Below, piece by piece: positions 1 through 11,829 of a DNA stretch of 64,000 nt. The position numbers and the translations under genes were made by a program. This DNA is from Dasypus novemcinctus (Eukaryota > Chordata > Mammalia > Cingulata > Dasypodidae). The first letter of the stretch is position 1; each line of letters starts with the position of its first letter. The DNA lies in the NCBI RefSeq assembly GCF_030445035.2, contig NC_080683.1, forward strand, positions 118,963,225-119,027,224, in the 5' to 3' direction. The notes beneath the pieces were generated by a model. The model had not been told where the DNA came from, ran no database searches, and was given only the letters and a program-made list of their open reading frames with translations.

Positions 1-589
1 CGTCAGATGAGGAGACATCAGTTGCATGGTGCAATTCAAAACACAGCTGTGGGGTCAGAATCGGAACCAACCATGACTCTTTCCAGCCAACGGTTAAAGT
101 GATGTGAGCCTTAGTTTCCTCATTCTTCACAGGCAGCTTCAGCTTTAGCAAGATAACCTTTTTCTTTTTCCATGCACCTTCACCTCATTTTATTCACCAA
201 CATCTCTTTTTAAGTCAAATGGGAATTGTGGTGTTTTCCAGAGCATTCTTGATTTATGTTTGATATTGCCCACAATACTCGAAGATGGTGAAATGGGACA
301 TTTATTAAAAATAATCTTTGTGGTGGTAAAAATACCACAATCTATGCATAAAGAAATAAAAACTGAATGGGATATCATATGCCTCAAGATTTCATACAGT
401 TTTAATCTTATCCATCTCTTAATTTTGTCCTATTTCTCAGAGTAAGCCAACTGCAATGAGCAGAGTCCTGTGAAATTTAGCTTCTCTTTTTTGGGCTATC
501 GGGGTTGGGCGTTCAACAGGCAGAAGGAGGCTACTGTTGGACAGCACCGTGCAAGGCTGTATTTACGTAGAATCTTTCATTGAAAGAAC
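1..589. other. No gene seen; unique AT-rich sequence
   Basis: No open frame with exon-like flanks and no clear repeat is visible here. The longest frames are about 60 codons and overlap on opposite strands, as expected by chance. Confidence 0.5.
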
Positions 590-722
590 TTTGAGTGCTT
601 CATAAACATTGGCTCACGAAACCTTCCAACATCTCTAGGAGGTGAATGGAGTTATTGTCTCCACTTAACGAATGGAAAAATGAGAAAAGAGAGAGCTTGA
701 GTCCATATTCAGCAGTCAGTGA
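590..722 (-). mobile_element. MIR SINE fragment (antisense)
   Basis: On the minus strand the order of landmarks fits the MIR core and tail: a degraded 'cattttcc.. cgttaagtgg agacaa' stretch, the complement of the usual 'bases in the range of an ordered gradient of genomic tail' pattern in which a two-to-three base count block (here 'gaggtgaatggagttattgtctccac') precedes 'aatgggaaaaatgagaaa'. MIR is an old tRNA-derived SINE shared by mammals. The match is by eye and strongly diverged. Confidence 0.5.
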
Positions 723-2554
723 TCTTTGTGGCTATACAAATATGGCCGACACAGTGTTTAGATTCCAGATGCTGTAACTATGCTTGTATAAATGGTATAT
801 TGCCATTCTGATTTTAGGTAGTGTCATTTTAATTGTTTTGCTTCTGCAATTAGACTGTTAAAAAGCTATCACCTAGGAACTTGCATAAATATTGTCTGTT
901 ATGAGCTATTGTTCTTTAAACTTGCCCCAAACTTCTATTGTAGTAGTTCTACTCTAGTAGAGGTTGTTTTTATCCAATTTATCTAGAGGTTATATTTCAA
1001 GTTATCTCAACCACTGAGAAGAGAGCCACAACCCCAGGTTGGAGCCTAAACTGGCCCTATGTTGGCAGCTGCTGTCATCAAGACCAAGAAAAAGCTTTGT
1101 ATCTTCTAAGCAGTGTGTGGAGTAAAGCAAACAATACTGGTACAATCCGTTGACTTCAGTAAAGAATGACAATTGGCAAAGGAAGGAGGAAATAGAGCGT
1201 TCTAGAAAGGAGTCTTCCATGGGCGGTGAGATTATATGGGGAACCTTTAATATTCGCTGGGAAAAAAAAACTGTGAATGACAATGGACTAGCTATTAAGT
1301 CTTATTTCCAGTTCTTTATCATAGCAGTTGGGGAATTGTCTCCCACCCTGGCTCTGAGGCCAGGAAAGAATCGGTAGCAGTAGCGGGGAGCATCCAAGGC
1401 TAGCATGAGTGCTGGCAGTTCTTCGAGCAATTCAGGTAGAATTATGGTATATTCCATATATCCAGGAGGCAAGACACTTGTAATTCGATTTTTTTAACTG
1501 AAAATCACAAATGGTTAAAAGAAGAAAAAGTGCCTGAGGCAATGTTTGCCAGAAAACCCGGGAGCATCTCATTCCCTCCAAAAGGGAAGACTTGACTTTT
1601 ATCCGGTATAACAGGGCTTCTTTTGCACTCAGGGGACAGTTGTCAGAGGGTCGTGGCAGCCCCAGGGTGAGAAGGCACGATGGCGGACCACCTGGGGTGC
1701 AGGGCCCACCTGGGGTGCAGTGGCCAGCGCCCCAACCACAGGCCCTTCGGAAGTGTGGGGTTGTACATTTAAGGGGCTGTATCTGGCATGGAATAAAGAG
1801 GAAAAGGAGGCTCGTTTTGACCACCTCCTTTATACCCACACAGACTCCTCAGAGCCATCCTGCCCTTGAGTCTTTAAAATGACAGAATTAGGTGGACCGA
1901 GGGTTCATCAGATCATCTGTCACATTGCCAAACAATTTTTGGCTCGCAGAGCTGTTGAAAAACATGTTTTGGAGCGTCTACGTGACATTCTGGGTGGGGT
2001 GGTTTCTGAAAGGCTCAATCCCAGGCACAAAGCAAAGCTGTAAGTCCAGCGATTGGTGCTATTGCCACAGCCTTACAGCTAGGCAGAACGTGCCCTGTGT
2101 TAAGCATGCCCCAAACCAGGCTGGGGTGACAGAAGAGGGCTTAGTGCTTATTGGATGAAAGTTATTTATCCCAAATAAACTAAGTTAGTGCAAAAGTTAT
2201 TTGATAAGGAAAAAGTATATGATGGGGACCTCGTATTTTTTGGATGTAACAATAAAAAAAAAAGACAAAGAAATAAAAAAAAATGGTTAGGCACACACAC
2301 ACACAAAGAAAATGTGTATGTATTTCTCTTTTAACTTTTTAAACATTATGAAATCGTTCAGATGTGGAAAAATGAAGTATGAATTTCAACAATGAAATGT
2401 AGGACCTGTGTTTATCGCTTAGCTCAAGAAAGAAAGATTTTCTAATCCTTTTGAAGTGAACTCTGAATTATTTTTTACTCTCTCTCACTCCAGAAATAGT
2501 CAGTAGCTTGGATTTTGTTTTCTATTCTCAGGCTTTTTTTTTCTACAATCTTAC
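723..2554. other. No gene seen; unique sequence with small direct repeat
   Basis: There is no supportable gene. Around 1688-1720 a 15-base unit (ccacctggggtgcag) occurs twice, 18 bases apart. The region 2260-2310 has A-rich runs and a short CA tract. The opposing frames at 1432-1839 (minus) and 1592-1882 (plus) overlap across a GC-rich stretch and look like chance. Confidence 0.5.
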
Positions 2555-3322
2555 CACACATATTTGTATCCCTAAAAAATTAGTGTTAGCTTACAAGTTT
2601 TTGAACTTGGAGAGGAATGATATGTTACGCATTCTTTTATGATTTGCTTATTTTGCTCAGAATTTTATTTGTGAGATTCATTGATATTGATGCATGCAGC
2701 TGATTAACTTTCTTAGTTGTAGAGCAATTGAATAAATATTCCATGATTTAGTCACTTACTCCCTTTTTGACTGCAGCCAGCTTGTTTCCGGGCTACAAGA
2801 AACATTCTTGTATGCATATCCTGGTGTTCTCAAGCAAGATTTTCTCCAGGGTGTAGAAACTGGAATTGCTGGTTAGTGGAATAGGCCTGTTTGCAAACTT
2901 ACCTGATAATGCCAAACTATTTTCCAAAGTAGGTGTATCAATTTACACTCACACCAGCAGTGACCTGTTCCCATTGCTCCACATCCTCTCCAAACTTTGG
3001 GATAGTTAGACTTCTAAATTCTTGCCAATTCAGTGGGCATGAAATGGTATATTGTTGTAGATTTAACATTATTTTCCCTGGTTAGGAAAAAGACTGAGCT
3101 TCTCAATTTATGCTTGTTGGCCATTCACGTGAAATGTCTTCATTTGGTTCACCCATTTTGTCATTGGGTTGTTGACTTTTTTCCTGCCTGTTTTTAGTAG
3201 TTTTTAAGCTATAATCTGGATATGGTATGGATGTTGCAAACATCTTCTCACATTTTGTTGCTTGTCTTTTCAATTTCTTTTGATATGGTGTGTAATTTCT
3301 TTGAGATTTTTACCCAGGTAAT
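2555..3322 (-). mobile_element. Old LINE-1 3' end (L1M type), antisense
   Basis: Read on the plus strand this is the reverse complement of the 3' end of L1 ORF2 and the adjoining 3' UTR. Recognisable stretches in the right order include 'gtgagattcattgatattg', 'ggaattgctggttagtgga', 'tgccaaactattttccaaag', 'ttgctccacatcctctcc' and 'tcattgggttgttgac'. The element is 5'-truncated and carries many substitutions and small indels, so no reading frame survives. The subfamily cannot be set by eye. It is a dead insertion that predates the SINEs of this window. Confidence 0.85.
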
Positions 3323-3784
3323 CAAATAACCTCTGCTTGGAGTTTTAAGAGGTAAAACTAGATTAATTAGAATACTTAGAATTTTTACTCAAACCTAAGA
3401 ATTGGAAATGGTACAATTCATTTGCGTTAATTCTGTTGAAGGGCAAAATGGCAGACATGGGGATGATTCCTGACACTACCGAGGACAATCAATTGAGAAG
3501 GTGACACAACTAGTCTTAACCAAATGGACTCATTTATTTATTTAATTGAATCCTGGCATCATTGGGAGTGCATCCAAAAAGTCTGTAAGAAAAAAAAATC
3601 ATATAGCAACACGTCTCTCTCTTTTGCCAGCATCAGATTTCTGGAAAAGGTGAACTGCACTTGCCTCCCCTTCCTTGTAAATCTCTTAATCACTTACTCC
3701 TTTCTGGGTGATCTGGCTCCTCTCCCCACCCCCCTTGGAAACTGATCTTTCAAAGGTTGCAGTGACCTTGTAATTTACATATGG
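3323..3784. other. No gene seen; AT-rich sequence after L1 fragment
   Basis: AT-rich and without a clear repeat. A 73-codon frame at 3524-3745 has no exon signals and no recognisable domain. Confidence 0.4.
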
Positions 3785-3972
3785 AAGGAGTTGCCAGATT
3801 TAGCAAAAGGAAAAACAAAAAAACACACAATCCACCAAAACCAAACTAAATCAAACATGCAGTTAAATGTGAAATTTGCATAGGCTACACTAACACTGAA
3901 AAATTATTCCTTGTTCATCTGAAATTCAAATCTCACGGGGTATCCTTGCTTTATTTGGCCACACTACTCTTT
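3785..3972. mobile_element. Ancient palindromic interspersed repeat (MITE-like)
   Basis: The left part contains 'ttgccagatttagcaaaa' and the right part 'aaaaattattccttgttcat ctgaaattcaaat' followed by 'ctttatttggccacac'. This fits a common old mammalian palindromic repeat in which a 'gccagatttagcaaataaaa' end faces its own inverted copy. I recognise the sequence type but cannot give a secure family name. Confidence 0.45.
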
Positions 3973-5388
3973 TTAGACTTTTGCTACTGGTAGCTCGTTG
4001 GTGTACATTTCTAGTTCTCATTTCTCTGAGCCTTGCCTCACTCCTTGTCAACCAGTCTCTTAAATACAGATGTTTCTATGACTGACAGTCCATTTTTGTT
4101 CTCTTTATTTCTTTCCTGGGTGATCTTGTTCATTACAAGTTCCGAATCTTTTTATGTTAATAACTTGAAAACTAAAGCCTCTATATTGGCCTAGAATTTC
4201 AGACCTAAACTTCCACATTGGACATTTCCACAGGGGTGACTAATCGCTACTTTAAACTCAACATGTCTAAAACCAATATTATCTTTTTTTTTTTCCTGCA
4301 CTAAACTGCTTCTTAAGTCTCTATCTCGGTTCATGACAACACCAAATTTTATAATCGTGTAGATAAAGCGATGTCTCTTTCATCTTTAATTTTATCCTCA
4401 AAGCAGTATTGTTTCCTTCTACCCCCTTAGACATTCAATCGAGCCATCAGTGCCTCTAGTATTTAAATTAATAGCTGCCTCCTGGTGATTGTTATGCTGG
4501 AGTGAGAAAAAGATATGGAAATGTTGGTATTTAGTTTGTGTGAAGCATTTGTAGAAGAGTGGGCTGTGATTGCTTTGCTCATTCTCCAGCCCAGAGCTTC
4601 CCTCTCCCTCTGCTGGCTTCTTCCTAGGAGGCATGAATGGGACAGAAAACACTGGCTAATAGAAATGACACTGGTGGGAGAGTTTAGAACCTTGGAGGAG
4701 ATCAGGTTCAAAGGGAGAAGCCTGGAATTGGGCTGAGCACCCTTCCTCCTTCCTGCCCCACACTCGCACTTTTCTTCTCTCTTCTTCTTATCCCCCATCA
4801 TGCTCTCCTTCTGTTCCTCTAACTCCCTCTGTCCAGAGAGTCTGGGAATGGACACTAGAGCAACAATAAATTACCTGGGAAGGGCTTATAAGAGGGGAGG
4901 ATGGACGTCAAAAGCTTTCCTGAATAAATGCCCTTCTGTTGGATTTGAAATTTTAACAGTCGCCAATAGTTTCAAGATGTTAATGATTTGAATTACAGAC
5001 TTTCAATAATTTGGAAATAAGAGTGGTATACCACAAACAACGGCAGCATTTAGCACTTAAAAAACAGCACAGTGTGGCAAAAGAACAAGATTCCTAAAAC
5101 CAATAGTGCAATCCTTCCTTTCTTCCAGGAGGTCAGCCTCTAGGCACTGCTGTAGGTAATCAAGTTCAAGTCTTCATTCCAGGTCCACAATAAAAGCTCA
5201 TTCTCCTCTTGAAACTCACCAGTCTAGATGGTCTCAAGGCAGGCTCAGAATGGTTCACACTTCAATTTAGTCCTGGCTTCCTGTGGCGGTGTAGGATAAT
5301 TCTTGACAAGCCCCTGTCCCCTCTGGGTGGTCACTCCCTTATCTCTCTGCTCTCCATTGCAATGAGTTGTGCGTCTAAACTCCAGACT
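3973..5388. other. No gene seen; possible ancient repeat remnants
   Basis: The stretch 4010-4340, containing 'actcaacatgtctaaaacca', resembles an old interspersed repeat seen throughout mammalian genomes, but I could not name it. The rest has only short overlapping frames (for example minus 4463-4855 and plus 4515-4736, which face each other). Confidence 0.35.
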
Positions 5389-5482
5389 GGGGAGAGCAGA
5401 TGTAGTGCAGTGGCTGAGCGCCTGCCTCTTGAGTGCAAGGTCCCATGCTCAATTCCCAGTACCTCCTAAAAAAACAAAAACA
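5389..5482 (+). mobile_element. DAS-type tRNA-derived SINE, monomer
   Basis: It begins with 'ggggagagcagatgt', has a tRNA-like A box (around 5409-5419, 'agtggctgagcg'), a degenerate B box at about 5445-5457 and ends in 'cctcctaaaaaaac' with an A-rich tail. This is the short tRNA-head form of the xenarthran DAS SINE family. Several substitutions in the B box suggest an older copy. Confidence 0.88.
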
Positions 5483-5800
5483 CTGTAGACTTGAACCCCA
5501 GTTGGCCTCAAAGCCAAGGAGAAGTAATATATTTTGCTCAGCGTGAGAAATATGGTTCACGTAGACACAATAGGCCATATTTATGCTCATAAAATAAATT
5601 GATGATGCATGCAGCTCCAAAATTATGTCTTCATAATCTGTCTTTGAATACAAATACATGTTTCCAATAGTTGGAAAATACTTAAACGTTTCAAAAGAGA
5701 CAGTTCATACTTGAGTATTAAAGAGATATTAAGAAAGCAAAGGTCTTATTTTATGCAGGATTGTTCTGTAAACTCACAACTTCTCTAATTTGAAAAAAAG

Positions 5801-5913
5801 AGAGAGAGTGGATGTGGTGCAAGAGGTTGAGTGCCTGCTTCCCCCATACTAGATCCTGGGTTCAATTCCCGATCTCGGTCCATCAAAAAAATAAAAATAA
5901 AAAGAAAGAAAGC
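5801..5913 (+). mobile_element. DAS-type SINE, monomer with A-rich tail
   Basis: The head reads 'agagtggatgtggtgcaaga' with the A-box region, then a B box in 'tgggttcaattcccgat', then a tail of A runs broken by T and G. The first-half sequence differs from the copy at 5389, so this looks like an independent insertion about 400 bases away. Confidence 0.88.
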
Positions 5914-6180
5914 AATGATGATGGAGAAAAACTTTTCCCACTAATCAAAGGAAAGTGACTCTTAAATGATGGGTCTTTCTCTTGGCTGAGCGGTCAGAAG
6001 ATGGTTCCGTTGCAAGGGGAGAGTTTGAGAAACAAGGAAGGTGGCCTTTCCTCCAAAGACCTCAAGTCTGTATTAACATGGATCCCGATTTACATGGAGA
6101 AATCCAGGGCATTGAGCAGCCTGTCTAGTGGGAGCCATTGACTGGAGCTGTGGAAAACATAAACCCAGCTCGTGCAGTAA
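5914..6180. other. No gene seen; unique spacer
   Basis: No exon or repeat recognised. It leads into the possible decayed frame at 6181-6564. Confidence 0.35.
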
Positions 6181-6564
6181 CCGCAGACTGTGTTGACAGA
6201 AGTCAGGCTCCCAAGAAGATGGTTTTGTAAGCGCCATGTTAGCATAACGTTAGCAAACAGTAAAGCAACATCTGCGGCAGACACCGACAGAAGATCCGTT
6301 TTTTTTCAAAAAGCACAAAGTGACCTGGGGGAGAGCAGGGGTCCTAGAAAGATGACCGTCTATGGTGGCTCCCATTTTTGTTAGAGACCTAGTGGACTCT
6401 CAAGAATTACTGGGGAACCTGAAGCTGCCGCAACGAACCCTGCTCAAAAGTCTCCGAAGAGCCTGGTCTGCTTGTTACCTGTTATGGCCATCCATAGCTT
6501 CATTGAGAGCGAGGAGGAGAGCACAGAAGCCGGGCTCCATGGCGGACAAGGGGTGTTGAAATAA
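6181..6564 (+). pseudogene. Decayed open frame, possible processed pseudogene of unknown origin
   Basis: One reading frame stays open from 6181 to an in-frame TAG at 6382-6384, then reopens to a TAA at 6562-6564. The second half encodes a run containing MAIHSFIESEEEST, with an acidic, serine-rich composition not typical of random DNA. An AATAAA overlaps the final stop (6560-6565), but no poly(A) tail or target-site duplication follows. There is no ATG at the front: the frame is bounded upstream by TAA at 6178-6180. I do not recognise the protein. It could be a remnant of a retrocopied coding sequence or simply chance. Confidence 0.2.
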
Positions 6565-7423
6565 AAAGTTTGCGTGGCGTTTGGGGGGGTTTGAAGAGCT
6601 CCCTCATAATGTCACTGAAGGAAGTCACCGGGTCGTTCAGATCATTGCTAGAGTGTTGCATCGCTCATGTCGGCTTTTCACAGTTTGGACACAACGTGTG
6701 ACTGAATCTGCACACTCGTTGTGAAAGGTCGTGTGGGAAGTCCTTTTTCATTCAGAGCAGACGGTCCTGAAAGTCTGTGGCCCCTTAAAGTGGCACCAGA
6801 GCCCCCGGCTGCCGCTGCGCTCCAGTGGGCCGCGCAGGAGCTGGGGTTTTAGTTTGCTACGCGTTCCTCAAAACCTCAACTCGGAAGCTCTGCCGCTCAA
6901 GGTGATGTGGGGACAGCACTGGGTTTGTAAAGATTTCAAAGATGTGTCCTGCCTACCTGGCCCCCATCGGGTACGTCCTGCCCGCTGCAAACTCCTTCAT
7001 GCTTATCGCGGTCAGTACAAGTCAGCAAATGCAGACTTGTGCTGGAAGACAACACGAATAATCGGAATTTCATCCATTATGTGTGCTCTTTGCTGTAAGA
7101 CCTTGATCGGATCATTTTTTTAAAAAAGCTCCTTTTAGAGTCCTCAATTATTTAAGAAAAGAGAATTAGGTTTAAAATCCCTGAAGAAAGCAGGAGTTAA
7201 TTGTGTAAAATACAATGCGTGAGTTTTTCTCTGTCACCAGCAACTGGCCAGTGACACGAAAGGGACCTTTGGAAGCTGGTCAGCTCTTTCAGGCTGCTAA
7301 TAGGGCAGTGTCTTAAATAGCCTAGGGCTGGATGCGACTCCGAAAGGCGTCCAATTTCCAGGTGACGTTAGTCATACACAGGATCAACCACACTCTGCAG
7401 GGTGGTCATTGTCTCCAAAGTAT
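6565..7423. other. No gene seen; unique sequence
   Basis: A 130-codon frame at 6731-7123 crosses a moderately GC-rich stretch but has no recognisable domain and no convincing splice sites. No repeat family was recognised. Confidence 0.4.
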
Positions 7424-7440
7424 CAAATAGTTGTTTCTTT
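7424..7440. repeat. Target-site duplication, left copy
   Basis: This 17-base word is repeated at 7924-7940 with one mismatch (t versus c at the fifth base). It flanks the antisense L1 3' end at 7441-7923, as expected after LINE-type target-primed insertion. Confidence 0.88.
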
Positions 7441-7923
7441 TTTAAAGTTTTAAATTTAATTTTTAATGTATTTTTCATGTTTTAAAAAGATACTTAGATT
7501 ACATAAATGTTACATAAAACATAGAGGCGATGCCCACATGCCCCGCTCGCCACACCACCCACATTTTCCCACATTGACAACATCCTTACAATTGATGAGC
7601 ACAGGTCGGAGCATGGCCACTAGGCACGGATTATAGTTTTCATTGTAGCTACGCTCTCTCCCACACCATTCTGTAGGTTATGGCAAGAGACGTAATGGCC
7701 TGAATCTGTCATTGCAATGTCATTCAGGACAATTCCCAAGTCCTGACCATGTCCCCATGTTACACCTCTTTTTCCCCCTCCCTGCTCTGGGGACCTCCAG
7801 GGGCCCCTGCCTTCACCTCAGTGATGTACGTTCTTGCATTGCTAGAATTACAATACATCTATCGTAGGATACCAGTAGGTAAGAACACTTCAGTCCATAG
7901 TTCATTCCCCAGCCCTGAGGATC
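7441..7923 (-). mobile_element. Lineage-type LINE-1 3' end, 5'-truncated, antisense
   Basis: The plus strand begins with a T-rich tract (the complement of the poly(A) tail), followed by the same 3' UTR seen in the insertion at 40224-40764. Shared blocks are 'aatgttacat.aaaacata', 'cccaca..ccccgc', 'attgtagcta/ttcaca', 'gtaggttatggca' and 'ttcaggacaattcc'. The element is about 480 bases, so only the 3' UTR was inserted. The TSDs at 7424-7440 and 7924-7940 define its limits. The family appears to be a relatively young L1 of this lineage. Confidence 0.88.
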
Positions 7924-7940
7924 CAAACAGTTGTTTCTTT
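7924..7940. repeat. Target-site duplication, right copy
   Basis: Partner of 7424-7440 with 16 of 17 bases identical. It closes the L1 3' end insertion. Confidence 0.88.
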
Positions 7941-8039
7941 GTGGAACTGAAGGGCGATAGGGAGGAAATGGGAACGCCCCACGGCGCCGCCTTGGTTCGT
8001 CCTCCTCTGGGCCAGGCCCTGTCTGACGTGCTGCGATGG

Positions 8040-8240
8040 ACTGTTGTGTAACTTAGACAAGCTCTTATTTTAGTGAGGGAGAGAGAACGTAAAAAATTAC
8101 ACACTCAACTAAAAGATCATTTCCACAAATGATAAGTGATTTAAAGAAAATAAAACGGGGCCGCCTCGTGCAGGGAGAGTCAGAGAAGCCTTCTGAGAAA
8201 ATGATGTTGGAGCAGAGCTCTGAAGGATAAGTGGGAAACG
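8040..8240 (-). mobile_element. Probable L2 LINE fragment (antisense)
   Basis: The order 'agtgagggagagag', 'gggagagtcagagaagccttctgag' and 'tggagcagagctctgaaggat' matches the reverse complement of the L2 segment that encodes the tail of the LINE ('ggccttccctgac', 'gctcaaatgtca'). It is diverged and without an intact frame. Confidence 0.5.
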
Positions 8241-10379
8241 AAGATTAGTTTAGCTTTCACATAAAGGACGACAATATGAATGTACTGGCAGCCTACTGCC
8301 TCAGTTTCCAACCCAGGTTAAGCAGAAACAAAGGAAACCAGCTAAAGCCAGTCCTATAGGCAGTAAAAAAGATGCCCAAGAAAGAGCTAAATCAATACCA
8401 ATTCAGCACTAAATTTTATTCCTTATTTGGCAAAAGGGAGCAGGTAAAAAAAAAACTAAAATGGTTGGAATGTGATGGGAGAAGCGGTTCATCACAAACT
8501 TTTGCGCGGGAAAGTGAAATCTTTTTGGATAGGCTGTAACCTCGGAAATATCCAATCTATGAAGAAACGGGAAGGGTTTGTGTGCTAGGCTTAGGGGTAT
8601 AAATTATGTCATTTTTCTTTGTTTGGAGCGCCAGCCACGTGTTCTGATTTTGAGCCCCTTCTTGCAAGATTCAAAATAAATTCTTTTCTTCTCAAAAAAA
8701 TATTTTTTCTTTCTTACAATAAGGAGGCTGCCAGGATGCGGAGGGCTGGGAGTGAAGCATCCTGGGGTGGGGGCAGGAGAAGTAAGTTGAAGGCTTTGAG
8801 GCAAGGTGGACCCTGGACAGACAGTGGGCCTAGCCGGGCTGGGCCGTGAGGCCACGCCAGGATGTGGCAGGGCACTGGACGTGGCTTTCTAGTCTGGGCC
8901 GCTGTGACAAAAAGCCTGGGGTGGGGGGGTGGTTCGTAAGCAGGCCCCAACCTGGTTCATGCTTCAAGAGTGATTCTGATGGCTGTGTGGGGAAGGCCCC
9001 AGGATCCCGTGTGGCCCAGAAGAACCCCGCGGGAGGCCGGCACTGGGGCCGTGGCGGTGCAGGGTGGGGAGAAGTGGGGCATGGAGGTGAAGCCGGCAGG
9101 TGTTGGCTGGCCAGAAGGAGCACCCCTCAGCTGGCTTGCACATCCAGCTGCACGGCCGTGCCATCACTGACATGGGAAGGTGGAGATGGTGCTGGGGGCT
9201 GGGGGAAAGGGGCCACGGATGGGGTGGGCGAGAGTCCAGGGTTCAGATGGTGAAGTTGCACCTGAGACATTGGTGAGACGCTCAGGTTGGGGTTAGCTCT
9301 GCGGAGAGGGACGGCCGTTCGTGGAGCACCCATGAACCAGCACTGGAGAAAGCCAGTGGGACTCCAGAAAGGGTCGGGGACACTCCTGGCAAAGCTTCAA
9401 AAGACTTCCCCAGGCAGGGTTCCTAAGCCTGCTTCCTCTTCCGCCTCACCGTTAAAATCCTCTCTGCTGTTTTGTTGTGTTTTGTTTTCCTTCCCAAGAG
9501 AGCGCAGGGCCTGGGACCAAAGGTTAAGGAGAATTTGGAAATGTTTGTAGGCTGGCTATAAAATATACAATTTCAGCCCAAGACCCGCCCTGGCCCCTCC
9601 AGCCGTGGCCTCACCCCCCTTGCCTGGTTTTCTCTCCTCCACCTTGCCCTGCATTCCAAGGACCAACGTGCAAGGAGGAGAGCTGGTTGAGCTGGTATTG
9701 CTCCTTCTCCCTGACCCTCCAGGAGAGTGTGGAACCAGGGGCCTGGGGGCGGCAAGCGCTTTCCCCTGTTATCAGAAGGTAGCCAGCGCTGGAGAAGACA
9801 ACTGGTTATCTGTTAGCCACTTGGCCTTCTGAACATGTGGGCGTGGACACCCACCTGGCTACAGCTGCTCTGAATTGTGACCAAGCTGGTGTCAAACCAG
9901 TGGCCTAAATGGGGGAGAGACTGTGTTTTGTGTTTATATATTTCTTGGTGCAGTTCAACCGGAAGCCCAGTGCCTAGACCGGGAAATTAATAACACTGTG
10001 AAGTCATAAAAGACAGAACTGACCTTTCGAAGAAGGGTAACAACCAAGTCAAGGGACTGCTTTAAAAATGAACGTCACAAAACGTAAACTCAGACACGAG
10101 CTTGGTAAAAGATGCCAATTTAAAGCATTTTTTAAAAGACTCCTTTAAAAAAAAAGTCTGAGGCTGTTTTGGTTGCACTTGTGAAAATGACCCTTTTGTT
10201 ACTGACACTTCTCATTTTCTATAAAAATTAGTTTCTCGTAGTGTGGGGAAAAAAAGCGTAGACTGTAGGGAATCACACGGCTGGGGTGAACCCCAGCTCT
10301 GTGCCGTTCTGGGTTTGCGAGCTGGGGAGAATCCTTCCTGGGGCTCTTATGAACTCATCGGAAAAAGGACAAATTCTTA
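8241..10379. other. No gene seen; contains GC-rich patch 8730-9480
   Basis: The patch is rich in G runs on the plus strand (for example around 8924-8934, 9045-9075 and 9185-9215). Frames of 60-135 codons overlap on both strands, which is the pattern expected where stop codons are rare. CpGs are scattered rather than clustered, so I do not call a CpG island promoter. No TATA box and exon pair could be defined. Confidence 0.45.
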
Positions 10380-10862
10380 ATGGTAAAAGTATGTATGTCC
10401 TGGATACAGAAATTCTACTTCTAGGAAATTATCTTCAGAAAATGAGACCCACAAAGGCTTGCCTACGAAGAATGTTCACTTGTAGCCCTGAAATATCAAG
10501 AAGGAAGTATTAAGAAATTTAGGGGATGGGTTGAGTAAATAATGATGTATCAGTACGCAGGAATACCAATTAATAAGGAAAGATGATGTAGAATAAGTTT
10601 GATGGCATGAAAACTTGTTCACAGTATACCACCGAGTGGAAAAATAAGTGACAAAACTCTGCGCACTGTGATTACTTTTTTGGGAAAGAACGTATTGCTA
10701 CATTCACACATGGAAGAAAGACTAGACTGATAAATATGGAATTGTTGATATTGGTTTGATCTGGGTGGTGAGTCCATGAAGGAGATTCTTTTCTTTTTTC
10801 TACTCGACTGTTTTTGAAACTTTCTTAAACGGACATGTACTAATTTTATAATCAATGAAGAG
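10380..10862 (+). mobile_element. Old LINE-1 3' end (L1M4/L1M5-like), sense
   Basis: Landmarks in order are 'gaaattctacttctaggaaattatctt', 'aggggatgggttgagtaaat', 'gatgtagaataagtttgatggcatg', 'tctgggtggtgagtcc' and the terminal 'catgtactaattttataatca'. These are the reverse-transcriptase tail and 3' UTR of ancient L1. Many substitutions and indels mean no coding capacity. Confidence 0.75.
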
Positions 10863-11829
10863 ATATCAAATGGGGGCCCTATGCTCATTTTAGAGTTTAG
10901 TGATCAGAGTTAAAGTAGGTGAGACGGTTAATAAAATACACTTCGTTTAGTGACTTAAAACTAAACCCAACATATTTCTCTTGAAAGAATGAAGTTTGTC
11001 ACCACTGAGGACATTCAAAAGCATATTTTGTAAACGGTGATGGCAATTTCCAAAGAAACAGACTGAAAGGCTTGGAGCAATGGGAGAGACGCTGAAAGGA
11101 GCATTTCAACAGAGGCGACTACTTTGAAACATTTATAAGCCTTGGTTTGTTTATTTAAAAGCTGTCATGGCGATAGAGCCACACTGGGTGATAGAGCCAC
11201 ATTGGGTACGTAGATAGATGGGCTGCTATGTAACCCAAAGCCAGCAATTAGTCTGCGGTGATCAATGCCCCCTCTTCGCAGGCGGAGAGAGAAAGGGTCC
11301 TTCCGGAGCCTCCGGCCTGGCTGCTCTCTCTTTGCAGCCTTCTTCACTCCCAGCAAGGTTGCGGGAAGCTCTTGGGGGGAGCCTTGGAAGACAGATCCTA
11401 GCTTCCCGCTCTCCTCGGGGTGCCTGCCCCTCTCCCCCCACAGCCCAGGACACACACACGCTCACACTAGCTCACACACAACCCCTTCCCGCCTTCCCGC
11501 TTCCCCTCTTATCGCCCTTCCCCTCGGCTGAATTTGGAGCGCCTCCTTTTTTATCTCCCTTCCAGCATTTACCCTGGGACATTATAAACACTGGTTTGCT
11601 TATCTCTCTCCCGCTAGAGTTGCTTGAGAGATCTGCCACTTTTACTGCATCTCTCTGAGCCTTGGTTTCTTCTTCCTTTTTCATCTGAAGCGCAGGAGGG
11701 CACACTTCAGTGAGCGCTTCTGAAAGGCGGGCGTTCCATTAGGTGAGGGAAGGCGAGAGCCTGCACCCCTGGGCACCCAGGATGGAGGCTAGTGCTATGA
11801 TCAGTCATCGGATTTACTCCCGTTTGTCG
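10863..11829. other. No gene seen; unique sequence with a short internal duplication
   Basis: Around 11170-11205 the words 'gatagagccacactgggt' and 'gatagagccacattgggt' lie next to each other, a 20-base tandem pair. A CA-rich stretch lies at 11450-11482. Frames at 11218-11658 (plus) and 11165-11455 (minus) overlap and look like chance. Confidence 0.4.

Noticed and set aside
2183..2206. Possible mariner-type terminal word 'gttagtgcaaaagttattt'
   Set aside because: Only about 20 bases match and no second inverted end was seen. It is too short to call.
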